Source: Nematopogon swammerdamellus
Lineage: Eukaryota > Arthropoda > Insecta > Lepidoptera > Adelidae
Direction of reading: 5' to 3'
Length of the DNA: 64,000 nt
Assembly (NCBI GenBank): GCA_946902875.1
Contig: OX336354.1
Span: 9,769,247 to 9,833,246 of the forward strand
Shown: one piece after another, positions 1 through 10,006 of the stretch
Numbering within the stretch: position 1 is the first letter of the stretch
Layout: each line of letters begins with the position of its first letter
Translations under genes and position numbers: made by a program
Notes under the pieces: model-generated
Seen by the model: the letters and a program-made list of their open reading frames with translations, nothing else
The model's database searches: none
Told to the model about the DNA's origin: nothing

Positions 1-228
1 ACTGGGTGCCATAGTTGACTAAGCTAGGTGCATCGTAGAAAAAACGTAAAAATACGAACAATAAGTTTTAACAGCTCTCCATCACATTATTGACACTACA
101 TACAAGAAACAAGACGATGATAATTACTTATGTTTTTATGACATGCTTGACACCTTTGGACGTGATAGAATGCGCTCTCAGTGCTGGAATAATGTCACAA
201 TGATACTTTTGTTTTGTTACTTTCACAG

Positions 229-378
229 AACAGCCGCCTCCTGCTGTGGGTATTATATTTCTACTGGTCCGGTCAGTTAGAAAGGTCACTTTTTCAAGTA
301 TTTTTGAAACTTCTTCAAAACTTAAGTGGACTACCCTTGTCTTTCTGCCTGCCTACACTGAACTTGACATCAAATAAA
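229..378 (+). other. possible terminal exon of an unknown gene
   Basis: A pyrimidine-rich tract ending TTTCACAG at 221-228 looks like a 3' splice acceptor. From 231 a frame stays open for 48 codons, begins QPPPAVGIIFLLVRSV, and stops at TAA 375-377. The stop lies inside an AATAAA polyadenylation signal at 373-378. The upstream exon would be outside the window. I do not recognise the peptide, and splice-like strings are common in AT-rich DNA, so this is only a candidate. It could equally be chance sequence or a decayed transposon end. Confidence 0.18.
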
Positions 379-512
379 AGTACATACTATTTTACATAGC
401 CATTTATTTCATTGCCACAAGTAAATGCAAACATTTTTATATTTTTCACACTTCTTCTGCCAGTGCCAGAGCCGATTGCTGTACTTAAAGATTTATTTTA
501 ATTATATTATAA

Positions 513-680
513 CTAGCTGTTACCCTCGGCTTCGCTCGCGGTAGACTCGATTTAATAGCAAATCGGATTTAGAAGCAAATATTATGACAAGAAACGATCG
601 GTTCTCTTTTATTCTCTCTCTCTCTCTCCCGTCCATACTAAGTATACTTTCTTTGATACTGCTCAGCCCTAGTTGGCGGC
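513..680 (-). mobile_element. Helitron-like non-autonomous element, 3' part
   Basis: Read on the minus strand, the element ends in CGCGAGCGAAGCCGAGGG followed by CTAG at 513-516. This is the GC hairpin plus CTAG terminus typical of lepidopteran Helitron-like elements (family knowledge). The body (aaatcggattt, a CT tract, gtccatactaagtatactttctt) matches 42700-42848 in the opposite orientation. No replicase/helicase frame is present. Confidence 0.55.
611..630. repeat. (CT)n microsatellite
   Basis: Short CT dinucleotide run inside the Helitron-like element. A GA-rich tract stands at the equivalent site of the inverted copy near 42740. Confidence 0.8.
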
Positions 681-795
681 GTTGTCGGCCGTGGTGGCAG
701 CCAGCCAGCACGGTGCCTCCAGCTGCGCGGATCGCAGCGCCGCTGGAGAAAGGTCAGCGTGGCAGGGGCTCGATCGATCCATTCAAAGACATTTA
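681..795. other. GC-rich spacer, no feature recognised
   Basis: A locally GC-rich stretch between the Helitron-like element and SINE-A, with overlapping short frames on both strands. I see no domain or splice structure. Confidence 0.4.
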
Positions 796-1070
796 AACCA
801 GCTGTTGGTCAGTACTTGAATGGGTGACCGCTCGACCTTTGGAGTGGTTCGGACTCACTACACTACACGTAAAACTGTAGGTCCCTTCCCTTCTTACCTT
901 ACTAGGTGGTAGGGTTTAACCCGCCCACCGGTGCGGTACCACCGCACTGAATGAAACGTCGTCGTTCGAAACGGCTATGTAAATAGTTCGTGTTTACCGT
1001 CCAGTTCAGTGTAGCCGACATGAAATGAAGGTAAGCACTCACATGGGACCTACTTCACCTGGTGTTAAGT
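796..1070 (+). mobile_element. SINE-A copy, 5' truncated
   Basis: Starts inside the 5S-like head (GTCAGTACTTGAATGGGTGA near 807). It continues through a B-box-like GTGGTTCGGACTCAC, the core ACTAGGTGGTAGGGTTTAAC, CCGCACTGAATGAAACGTCG and CAGTTCAGTGTAGCCGACAT, then degrades before the usual tail. It matches the fuller copies at 11801, 20438 and 35219. There is no coding capacity. Confidence 0.8.
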
Positions 1071-3488
1071 CGCTCGTACATACTAGAGTGGCGTGAGTTT
1101 GACACGACCAAACATGAGGTTCTAAATGGCTTTACTGACTTTCTAGCTGGATCAAAGATTTTGTATTAATTAACACATCTTGATGGAGCTTCATCATGAT
1201 TCGTCACTCCGGTTAAATAAAACACAACCTGGAAACCCGAAATACTAACAGTGCTAAAATATTTGTTGTATATTCTGCAAAGAAATAAGCGGCCAAAATC
1301 GGTCATCTCCATCGCAGAAAAGTAGAATAGCAACTGCTCGCCAGAGCGTGAAGCAATATGAATGTGTAATGTAATGAATGTCGAGTACTTATATTGTCAA
1401 ATGGGAGGCTTGCATCGGTCAAGGCGGGCGAGCCTTGCCAATCATTAGCCTCTGTGCGAGCGTTGCAAATCAACTGGCTTAATTGTTTGATTGTTGCAAT
1501 ATTATAACCGCTTGGCCGGTCCATCTGTTAATAAGCTTGTGGCATTTGCATTGAAACAAGGTTCTCGTAGTATATGGATTACATTATGTGATATTCATAA
1601 CAAGTGTGTTCTTTAGGAGGAAACTAATTTTATATTTCTGTCATTCTGAACATGACTGTAGGTACAGATTTCTACTATAAAAATCATATTATAATTTATA
1701 CATTTTGGCAGTAATAATTTCATACATAAATGACGCATTTTTTCAGTTTTAAATGCAATAATGTTCGAAGTTCCTAATTTTTAATTTTTTCATACAGAAT
1801 CATCTTATATTTTTTTATTAACGATCGTTTATTATCATAAAATACAAATTAATTTTACACTAGATTAACTTACTAGAACTTAATTTTGTTATTACTTTTT
1901 ATATTAAAAAAAATTATATATTTTTTTTATTAATTTATAACTTTTTATTTATTTATGCTCTCGGGTAGTAAGTTCAATTTGTACTTTATTAAGTTTGTAA
2001 GTAACAAACTTAGTTATGTTCTGCTCATCACACTGACCTTTCCTCGCAAAATTATTTTAAGAATCCCATAATATATTTTCTATTTAAAGTCCCTTTTAAT
2101 GTGTCGGTGTCCACTGAAGGCGTCACACGAAAGGTAGTAATAACTCTTCTTCATACGGCCCATGTTTTTCATTCTTACGTCATCATCATTATCGATATAA
2201 ACCGGATTTTGGGCAAGAACCTCTTGTGACCGTCATCTATTATTTGATTGTGATTATTTTCCTCTTACCATCCCTGAATATTTCAATGTGGGCCCTACTG
2301 CTTTACATTAGAGTCTACTTTTGAATACACAGAAGTTGCAATTTATGTCTTTCCAGTGTGATAAATGTGAAGACCTGCAAACAATGCGCTTGCATTCACG
2401 ACCGGACTTGAGTAAAATTCGACCTCTACAAGAACTGGAAAATGTATGGATGCGACTCTACTTATCATAATATATATTTGCCATAATTCCTGAATTATCT
2501 TCGTATAAAATTTACTTGTCCGTGCTTGATATAGTCTAATCGACACAAAGATCCATGGAATATGGCGGAAGGGTGCTATATATCTTGGAATATTCTCATT
2601 ATATATTTATAATCTGAACCTGTCCAAAATAAGTAATTCAAGGAAACATATGCTGTACGAGGTTTTTTTTTTAATTTAGTTATACAATTTGTATTACTCT
2701 ATCGTTTTTCCTATATGTATACTGTTATAGTATAAATTGTTTCTATGTAAATAAACATTCCAATTGATGAACGAGTAGGTCTCTTAACAACAACAAAAAA
2801 AAAATGGGTGTGGGTAAATAATTAAATAAAGATGATTTTCGCTTTTTTTTGTTTTATAATTATAGTTTTAGTCTCAATAATTATAAAGTTTATAACATTG
2901 TATATTATTTTGTTAACAAATTATTACTCCGAGCTTGTTACCTAATAAATTCTCACCTTTATTTGTGGTTTGATTCAAACGTTTGTCTTGCAATCATGAA
3001 CTTTTAAAAGGGCTTACAGGCCGGTAAGCCGTATCTTTGGCCGTATCCATAATATTATATATCTACAATCTCTTCAGAGAAGTTGTCGGGATTTTCATTA
3101 TCGCATCTCGCATTTTCTCTTCACATTTCGAAGTCCACTTGATAGCGGCAGTGACACACTATAGTAGTGTGCGAGAGAGGTAACACTATGCTATTGAATG
3201 GAGAGCGAGCAGGACGGAAGATAAGGTCTATTGTTTGTTTTCAGTGCACTTTACAATGAGAACAGAGCGGTTGACAAGTTGTTGACTCATGCAGTTCGTA
3301 TGCAACGAAGGAAGCTCAACATTCAATATTTAAATTATTTGATCACTTACCTTTTTTTGTAGTTCATTGATCGTTACCATCATCACGATCATCAATGTTC
3401 TCGTTTTTGGATAAGTAGCGAAAGCACAAACTATCAAGGAAGAAGTGGATAAAAAAATACATATGTAGAATTCTTGACTTGAAAATAA

Positions 3489-3514
3489 TTATTATATTAT
3501 ATTATATTATATTG
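3489..3514. repeat. (TTATA)n simple repeat
   Basis: Tandem attat units, five or so copies, in AT-rich DNA. Confidence 0.8.
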
Positions 3515-3816
3515 TATTCGTTCTGTCTTATTGAAATATATTGTCTTATTTACTACCGTTATTTTCGTGATCTACACAAATTTACGACAATAGTAAACAA
3601 AAAACCAAAAATAAATAAAGTGTCATATTATGTAAAGAAAATCTCGCCATCTCTTACAGCGGATGAGCAGTATGGTCGAAATTTGAGAAAAATAACTGGG
3701 CTATTTACTGTAGGCAATTTAAATCCTAGTCATACTCTTTTATTATCTTACTGTTAGACATAGGCCTCCCACTTCACGCCCTTATTCATATGAGCTGAGC
3801 AGTAGGGTCGAACGGA

Positions 3817-3839
3817 ACTGAACGCAGACTGCGTTCAGT
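3817..3839. repeat. 11-bp palindrome
   Basis: Arms ACTGAACGCAG and CTGCGTTCAGT are perfect reverse complements separated by one base. Probably incidental. Confidence 0.6.
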
Positions 3840-4473
3840 CTCATAGCAAACTCGCATTGTCAAAAAAAAAACTGTTGAGCGGAGTCGCAGGCTCTGCTGG
3901 TATGAAATAAAATAGTAGAGTAACGCATGTTGCTGGTAGACTATACGAGAACAATGGTGAAGGAAGTGAGAGCGGGCGCTCGTTCAAAATTGCATTTAAA
4001 ATATTCAAAAGCTCATTTTCTTCGTCCAGCTCGTTGCGTTTACTGGACAAAGAGTTTCTATTGACCCCATCACTGCAGGTGCATTTCTACTGGGGTTATT
4101 GTGGAAATTATGTTATTTTTACTACATAAGTTTGTAGCATCTGCAAGTGACAAGTGGCTTCAAGTGGAACAACTCGAAATTTAACTCGATTAAAATACAT
4201 AATAATTACATATACATTGTGCGGCAAGTGATCGCAGCGGTCTTACTCGTATACCAGTAAAAAAAAATATGTATATAGGCTTAGCACTAGAGTCCGAAAT
4301 GATGATAAGACACATACATAGAACATTCTCGTTATGCCAGTTTATAGATATACAAAGTTTCCCCTGAACTTAGTATTAGATTCAGCCTCCTTTGAACTTT
4401 AGACATCTCATTGTGAGAACTAGACTATCTTCTATTTTTTTTAACAGTTGCGCAAATAGTGTCAGGACGACTA

Positions 4474-4505
4474 GTCACCTTATGGGTGTCTCGCCACCAC
4501 ACTGC
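4474..4505 (+). mobile_element. LINE-J1 3' tail fragment
   Basis: CACCTTATGGGTGTCTCGCC matches the LINE-J1 3' end seen at 63005-63025 (CACCTTATGGGTGGCTCGCC). It lies tail-to-tail with the minus-strand LINE that follows. Short, so moderate confidence. Confidence 0.4.
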
Positions 4506-4509
4506 ATGT

Positions 4510-5045
4510 GTTTTTATTGCTTCCGAACTGACTGGCTTTGCTCGAGGTCGAAGCCTCAGGCGCAGCCAATTTCACCCCCGATGAGGTACCAGACCGGCTT
4601 ACAGGCGATTTAGAAAATCGTGCATTTCGAAGAACTCTACTGTCGACTACAAAGGGGTGTTCTGCGAGATTATGGCGAAGGCGAACAGGAGGAGGAGGCA
4701 TGAGGGAATCAAGTTCGTCAGAGCAGCGGTCATAGTAGTACTAATAAAACAGGCTCAATGATCCAACGATACGTATGAGCTTTAGTGGTTGAAGGTACTT
4801 TGTGAGTACAGAGTCACCAATGAGACGAATGGCTCGTCGCTGAATAGAATCCAAGACTGAAAGAAGTTACTCAGAGGAACCCTCCCAAATATGACTGCAA
4901 TATTCCATCACCGGTCTTACTTGCGCTTTATAAAGTGTAAGCAGTTGGATCCCCGGCGTGAACAATCGCCGACATCGGTATATGATCCCTAATTTTCGAG
5001 ACTCTAGTTTCGCCTTGGACTCTATGAACGTATGTTGCCATATGC
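4510..5045 (-). pseudogene. CR1/Jockey-group LINE reverse transcriptase, C-terminal remnant
   Basis: The minus strand encodes, across several frameshifts and stops, RPVMEYCSHIWEGSSE, then SILDSIQRRAIRLIGDS-like sequence, KYLQPLKLIRIVGSL, RCSDELDSLMPPPPVRLRHN and HPFVVDSRVLRNARFSKS. These are the ordered C-terminal blocks of CR1/Jockey-group LINE ORF2, downstream of the catalytic YxDD (family knowledge). The longest continuous frame is about 73 codons (4480-4701). GCAATAAAAAC near 4515 could be the 3' polyadenylation signal. The upstream palm domain is absent and the copy is dead. Confidence 0.75.
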
Positions 5046-6350
5046 ACCGTATATAAAGATGTATTACATGATATTACTCACACCATACCATAACTTCTTC
5101 TAAATAAAATTAAACAACAATGCTAGTGAGCCGATGTTCGTGTAGACAGGAGTAAACTGTATCTCAGCGGTACTTATTAAGGCGGTACCACATCACAAAT
5201 TATCGCCGAGCTGTCAATTCGAGTGTTAATAGGCAGGCAATCAATCTTTATATCGCTATTGTAATACTTTCATTCAACGCCTCAAGAATGCCGGCTGGGC
5301 GAGCTTTCGTATGCTTTTGTGATTTAAAAGAAATAATGCATAATATTACACCTTACATAATGTTGCATATTTGTAACTTCGGTGACTACATAGTGGCTGA
5401 CCTTTTAATTAAAGCAGGGTTTTTTAAAGTTGAGTCCACATTGACCATTCGGGGGTTCACGCACGACATAAGTGCGGGCGTGGGGATTCACAAGCGTCAC
5501 TTACACATTCAATATTTAAATATTTATTCAGTAGCGTGACGATTTAAGCGGCCTGGCCTAGCTGCGGTGGACAACGTTTTCCAAAATGAAAAAAGTTTTT
5601 AATTTTTTTTTATTTAAATATTAACAGAAAATACATTCAGCACTTTTAATTATATCTACTGCCAACAAACTCACAACAAAAAAAAAAGTTTGTTGGCAGT
5701 GATCCGCCTTTTTCGACAATGTAATGTTGTGTGCACACTGTACGCACACTCATTACACCGCAATATAATATAGGTAATATTTGTATGTATGTAAAAATTG
5801 TTGTCTCTAACATTCTCTAATATAAATTTAAAAAAATGGTAAAGTAAAAGTGGTTCATGACGTAATGATAACATAAACGAATTATTGAGGCTCTCATTAA
5901 TTTTCATTGCTGCTGCATTTGATTTAATATTCTTTAATGTATTTTTACATCGAATTTTATCAAGTTTCGAACCCGCTCGTTACGCACCCAATGAAGCAGA
6001 AGAAAACATCGAATTTTCTTACAATTACCTTCAACATTTGTGATATTTTTGACATTTTAAAAGTAGCTATAAAAAGCAATAATAATAGCTATTTTGAAAA
6101 CGGTACTTAATATATTTTATTATTCATAAAAACACCTGCTCTACACAACTTAGGTATCTTTCCTTTTCGGTTTCAATTCCCCTTATTCATCATAAACTTT
6201 TATTTCTCCTACTCTACTGTCGGTTTTTCGTAGTCGGTCTTTGGTGCATTTCTCAATTATCGCCATCCAGGGTATAAATAGTGTGAGTTGCTAAATTACC
6301 AATCGCTCATAGTGACTTACTTTCTTCTCGAGAGAAGGTACATCGCTTAT
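5046..6350. other. AT-rich spacer with one inverted repeat
   Basis: Frames at 5288-5539 (+) and 5671-5907 (-) have no recognisable domain and biased AT-rich composition. Apart from the hairpin at 5658-5700 I see nothing that supports a gene. Confidence 0.4.
5658..5700. repeat. 14-bp perfect inverted repeat with A-rich loop
   Basis: ACTGCCAACAAACT (5658-5671) and AGTTTGTTGGCAGT (5687-5700) are exact reverse complements around a 15-nt A-rich loop. It could fold as a hairpin. No TSD or longer arms are evident. Confidence 0.85.
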
Positions 6351-6354
6351 GCAA

Positions 6355-6870
6355 ACACAGCTCGGCATTCGGCCCCGCCCTTAGTGACTTAGCTACTTTA
6401 TGCTTCAGCGATTTGGGTACCTTCTTCTTCGAGAAACTGCATTCTCTAACTGAAACGCAAAAACAATTGAAATGAAATGAATTTATTGCACACAGAATGA
6501 ATAGTTACATGCTAATACAGTAGGTACAGTATACAAATTATTGTGAATATGCGGAACAGTATTTTGTTTTATTTTTAACTGAACTACCGCGACGTTGCCA
6601 CCCAAATAGGCTAAGCGTGTGCTATGGTTGGCAATTTTAAGTTCACAATTAATTCTAAACTGCACCGAAAAGTACTTTGTTTTTTATCGTCTTCCTGAAC
6701 ACAGCTCGGCCTTCGGCCTCGACCTCAGTTACTTACTTTCTTCGAGAAGGTTTATTGTCTTCCAGAATGCAGCTCAGCCTGAAGCCTCGCCGTTAGTTAC
6801 TTACTTTAGCTGAGAAGGTTTATCGTTTTATCGCAGATCGGCCTTAGTTACTTACTTTCTTCCTTTGAAA
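6355..6870. repeat. dispersed minisatellite, GCTCGGCCTTCGGCCTCG-type units
   Basis: Several degenerate units of about 65-80 bp contain CAGCTCGGCCTTCGGCCTCG, then TTAGTTACTTACTTTCTTCG and GAGAAGGTTTATCG. Clear units lie near 6357-6430, 6700-6760, 6765-6820 and 6835-6865. Intervening DNA (6470-6660) is a LINE 3' fragment. Related units recur at 9366-9480 (same orientation) and 39720-39925 (inverted). The array ends next to a Helitron-like terminus. Confidence 0.65.
6470..6620 (-). mobile_element. LINE 3' end fragment
   Basis: On the minus strand GTGTGCAATAAATTC is followed by CATTT repeats, a polyadenylation signal plus simple-repeat tail like those at 15757, 38205 and 61560. The body AGCCTATTTGGGTGGCAACG precedes it. 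Only 3' UTR is present. Confidence 0.45.
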
Positions 6871-6877
6871 TACGAAT

Positions 6878-6909
6878 TTCACGCGAGCGAAGCCGCGGGA
6901 AAAAGCTAG
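6878..6909 (+). mobile_element. Helitron-like 3' terminus
   Basis: CACGCGAGCGAAGCCGCGGG, then AAAAAG, then CTAG (6906-6909) followed by T. A hairpin plus CTAG end, as at 42808-42848. The upstream part is the minisatellite, so this may be an element that carries those units. Confidence 0.55.
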
Positions 6910-6956
6910 TTTGAAATAAAACATTAGTTATTTACTTCGCCTTTCCTTAATTATAA

Positions 6957-6990
6957 TTTCACGTGAGCAAAGCCGCATGCAATAGTTTGT
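6957..6990 (+). mobile_element. degenerate second Helitron-like terminus
   Basis: TTTCACGTGAGCAAAGCCGC then ATGCAATAGTTT is a mutated version of the terminus 50 bp upstream. It is probably a tandem or older end. Confidence 0.4.
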
Positions 6991-7297
6991 TTAAGATCAA
7001 TTCCAATAGTGACTTCAGAATCCATAATGGTTAATATTGACCATAACGGGAAGGCACCTACTGCTCTAACTGCATGAAACCGAACTAAGGCAGTCCGGCA
7101 GTTTGCGCAAGGCAGAGCAGCGATCGAAACAGGTGTTATGTAAGCTCGGGTTACAATCGAATGAACACGTCGACCGCTAGTCGTAGGTAGGTAGGTACCT
7201 GCTAATTAAATAATAACTTGTTTTTTTACCACCGCCACGTTGAGGCTTTAGTAGGTAACAGAAGAGGCTGTTTGGGTAAAATATAACTGCGTTCTTT

Positions 7298-7565
7298 CAT
7301 GGAAACTGACATGGTTGGCTAAATACACAACATTCGTGATATCGGCCCCATAACACCCTGGTGAACTAGGTGCCAAGTCAGTACTTTCCTTTGATCGTGC
7401 CGGCTGCACTGAATTGGATTTAAAACACGAACTATTTACATATAACAGCTTCGACCGACATTTCATTCAGTGCGGTGGTGGTGTTACCCTTCCATGGAAT
7501 GGAATCCTTACAACAGTCAGCCTCAACTGTCGAACGGTCACCTAACCAAGTTCTGACCGCGACCA
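7298..7565 (-). mobile_element. SINE-A copy, diverged
   Basis: On the plus strand the order is GGAAACTGACATGGTTGGCT (tail), AACACCCTGGTGAACTAGGT, GCCGGCTGCACTGAATTGGA, CATTTCATTCAGTGCGGTGG and the 5S-like GAACGGTCACCTAACCAAGT. So the element lies on the minus strand with head at about 7563. The part between core and head is shortened. Confidence 0.75.
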
Positions 7566-7619
7566 ACCTAACCTAACCTACCTTATTCTCCTAACCTATT
7601 CTCTTAAGTATTCTGTTAG

Positions 7620-7705
7620 AAAATGCCTAGAAGCATTAAGTGTTACCGTGTGCCTGTATTTTATTTGAGTGCAAAAAATCTATACAATACAATATTCTCT
7701 ATTAG
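7620..7705 (+). mobile_element. LINE 3' UTR fragment with hairpin
   Basis: GTTAGAAAATGCCTAGAAGC, then ATTAAGTGTTACC, then TTTGAGTGCAAAAAATCTAT. This is the same 3' end as the minus-strand copy at 61560-61660. AATGC/GCATT arms form the small hairpin described in the findings. The AATAAA equivalent is mutated here. Confidence 0.6.
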
Positions 7706-7879
7706 CAATTATTGCAAAAATAGCGATAGCCGCAGCTCTGTCTCACTAGACGCATAGAGAAGTCCGTTAGAGCGAGCGAGACGGATCGTGAGACAATGCT
7801 GTAGCGATGAATTCAAAGTCTAAGAGCACGAACGGCGTTCGACAAATCTCACCACTGAGCAACAAGACTGGCTTATTCC

Positions 7880-8092
7880 TTTTTAGGGTTCCGTGTCCAC
7901 ACGGAAGCCTATTACTAAGCCTACTTCGCCTGTCTGTCTGTGCGGTCTGTTGGTCTCCATACTATAAACTTGCTAAGAATCGATTAGTCACGCTACTGAA
8001 TAATAGATGGCGCCACAGATTTATGGTTTTTTGTCATATGGTATAGCGGATCTACGGAACCCTCCGCGCGCGAGTAAAACTCGTACTTGACC
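7880..8092 (-). repeat. GTTCC repeat copy
   Basis: Begins TTTTTAGGGTTCCGTGTCCA, continues CGGAAGCCTATTACTAAGCC and a CTGTCTGTCTGT run, and ends CGCGAGTAAAACTCGTACTT, the hallmark order of this dispersed repeat inverted relative to 28668-29062. No coding sequence. The transposon class is not determinable from the window. Confidence 0.7.
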
Positions 8093-8348
8093 CATTTTCT
8101 TATTTATTCCTTCGTATCTACTCTGCTGCTATAATAGATTCTTAAGCCGCAGTCTAAATCAGAAAGTGCGCAAGTCCGATCTGCTTATAAATCAATAATT
8201 ACATAATATCAGCTATTAATTGATTGTTATTTTGTTTGTTCATTGCCGAGCTCCGAATCTGAATACGGCTAGATAGAACTAGACTGACAGTATTATGAGT
8301 ACAGGTTTGTAGAAACAAAACCAGCCTGCCAAACTGAAGTGTTAAATT

Positions 8349-8404
8349 AAATTGTAACATCAAAATATGTACGTATGTACGTACATATTTTGATGTTACA
8401 ATTT
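8349..8404. repeat. perfect 25-bp inverted repeat, 6-nt loop
   Basis: Left arm 8349-8373 (begins AAATTGTAACATCAAAATAT) and right arm 8380-8404 are exact reverse complements around TATGTA. The centre is TACGTATGTACGTA-like. No TSD is obvious. It could be a foldback, a replication-generated palindrome or a short-hairpin RNA source. Confidence 0.95.
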
Positions 8405-8498
8405 ATCCTATTTAATATTTTAATATTAATCCTATTACTTTAAGTGAGCTAAACTTATATATTCTTTCTTTCAGTATTTTCTTGTATATATAAGTATA

Positions 8499-8720
8499 CT
8501 AGCTGTGCCCGCGGCTCCGGCCGCTCTCATATTTGACTTCTCTGCTAACCTCATAAGCCATTTAACGTGATGAAATGTAGCCTATAATTGATGGGAAGAA
8601 CCAAGCTATCCGTAGAAGCAAACTGTTTTAAAATCGGTTCAGTGGTTCTAGAGTTATAAGCGGACAGACAGACATACATACAGACAGAAAGCAGACGTTG
8701 AATTTTATTAAAGGAAGGAA
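8499..8720 (-). mobile_element. Helitron-like non-autonomous element
   Basis: CTAGCTGTGCCCGCGGCTCC at 8499 is the terminus read from the minus strand. Downstream are the usual body strings GATGGGAAGAACCAAGCTAT and AAATCGGTTCAGTGGTTCTA, then GACAGACAGACATACATAC. The end abuts a GGAA-rich run (8712-8738). A lepidopteran Helitron family is known to lie beside GAAA-type microsatellites. Confidence 0.6.
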
Positions 8721-8899
8721 GGAAATAAGGAAAGGATATTATAATTGGTTTCTCGGAAACGGCTCTAATGATTTGAATGAAATATTATATTTAGATAAAG
8801 TAATTTTTTTTTTCAAGTTTATCTAGATAGGTGTAGATGCCAAGCGAAACTCGCTCGCCCAGGTACTTACTACTTACACATTATGCTCGACATTATGTT

Positions 8900-9040
8900 C
8901 GCTATGTGTCTTCATTAGATGGATGAAAAGCCGAAAATGAAAGAATAAAAGCGTTCCGACCACAAGTCCAACCTGGAAGGGACTTCCCGGCTTGAGTCGC
9001 CAGCGCGTTACCATTTCGCCATCGGGTCGATGACGTATTA
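8900..9040 (-). mobile_element. tRNA-Leu-like SINE head
   Basis: On the minus strand from about 9030 the sequence runs TGGCGAAATGGTAACGCGCT (A-box/D-arm-like), GGCGACTCAAGCCGGG (anticodon stem-loop with CAA) and CCAGGTTGGACTTGTGG (weak B-box/T-arm). This resembles the 5' two thirds of a tRNA-Leu(CAA). The remainder (TTTTATTCTTTCATTTTCGG) is unrelated. A 16-bp inverted repeat with one mismatch (8911-8926, 9080-9095) brackets the unit. Not a functional tRNA: the T arm and acceptor do not close. Confidence 0.4.
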
Positions 9041-9365
9041 ACTCTAAATTTAGAACAGTTGCATATTCTTTGGTTTTACATCTATCTAATGAAGAAATAT
9101 AAACGGGTACATGCTTAGTACTAACATATAAAAATAAAATGAAAATTAAACTTTCGTTCGTTCGTATATGTTCGCTATGTTTGCAAATGTTCGCTATTAA
9201 CCATCGCTTGAAGGAACGGAGTAGTAAAGTCAAAAACAATAGAAATTTAAGCATCTGCATTCATGTGATTTACATGTTTTCACCAATATGATCTGTTATT
9301 TTTGGGTGTTACGTTCTTCGAGAGTTCATAATTTTGTTTTTTTTTTTATGGAAAAAAATATCTTT
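9041..9365. other. no feature recognised
   Basis: AT-rich spacer. A 128-codon minus-strand frame (8874-9260) spans the SINE head and has no recognisable domain. Confidence 0.4.
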
Positions 9366-9480
9366 TACCTGAACGCAGCTCGGCCTTTATCCTCGCCCTT
9401 AGTGTCTTAATTACTTCGAGAAAGTATATCGTTTAGCTGAACGCAGCTCGGCCTTCGGCCTCCCCCTTACAGACTTACGT
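9366..9480. repeat. minisatellite units, second locus
   Basis: Two units: GAACGCAGCTCGGCCTTTAT ... CTCGCCCTTAGTGTCTTAAT, and GAACGCAGCTCGGCCTTCGG ... CCCCCTTACAGACTTACG. Same family as 6355-6870. Confidence 0.65.
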
Positions 9481-9900
9481 TACAGGTAAATATAATTTCC
9501 ACAAATATTTTGCAAACTACCGACACGCGGTTCAAAGACGGACTCTTTATTCCCTTCAATATCTTCTAATCAAAATAAACGCATCACACATACATAACCC
9601 ATGATACCCTATTTTAATTTCGTCACATCAATATAGGTTCGCGTGACCCCTCTCAGAGTTAAGAATCGATACGAACTTGCCCAACACTTAGTTAACTAAA
9701 CAATGACGAGGCCACAATGTACAATGATGAAGTGACTACAGTTAGACAATGCTCCTGACGGCATCGCATCCAATCGTGATGAACAATGGCCCGATTGAGA
9801 TGTGAGAAAAATAATATGTCCGTTCGTGGTCGTCTCTATCCGAGAGGTCTCTCCCGGGATTATTATTTTTATAACGGGAACATTTGCAACGAAAAAAAAA
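9481..9900. other. no feature recognised
   Basis: Spacer with a meaningless 79-codon minus-strand frame. Nothing is supported. Confidence 0.4.
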
Positions 9901-9901
9901 A

Positions 9902-10006
9902 TACATACATAACTCACGCTTTTGTATCTCGACAATCAGGGTAAGCAGAGTAATCGGTGTTGTGCTATAAGTTCACACATACATACACATACATAACGTC
10001 ACGCCT
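9902..10006 (-). mobile_element. RTE-1/repeat C chimeric 3' end
   Basis: The plus strand reads (ACAT)n, ACTCACGCTTTTGTATCTCG, ACAATCAGGGTAAGCAGAGT and AATCGGTGTTGTGCTATAAG (repeat C 3' part, to about 9972). The RTE-1 tail ACATACATAACGTCACGCCT follows, to 10006. The same junction occurs inverted at 13400-13502. The 9.9-kb copy is 5' truncated, as expected of retrotransposition. Confidence 0.7.

Larger units (their letters stand above)
1071..4470. other. AT-rich intergenic DNA, no gene seen
   Basis: Mostly low-complexity AT-rich sequence. Visible structure is limited to an ATATT-type run (3489-3514), a small palindrome (3817-3839) and a degenerate ACATAGGCCTCCCAC near 3757 that may be an RTE-2 3' end on the minus strand. 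No frame resembles a known protein. Confidence 0.5.

Noticed and set aside
7566..7585. CCTAACCTAACCT, insect telomere-like (TTAGG)n
   Set aside because: Fewer than three units; also TTAGGTTAGG at 20595 inside SINE-A. Not evidence of a telomere.
8986..9033. Functional tRNA-Leu gene
   Set aside because: Acceptor stem and T arm do not form; better explained as a SINE head or tRNA pseudogene.
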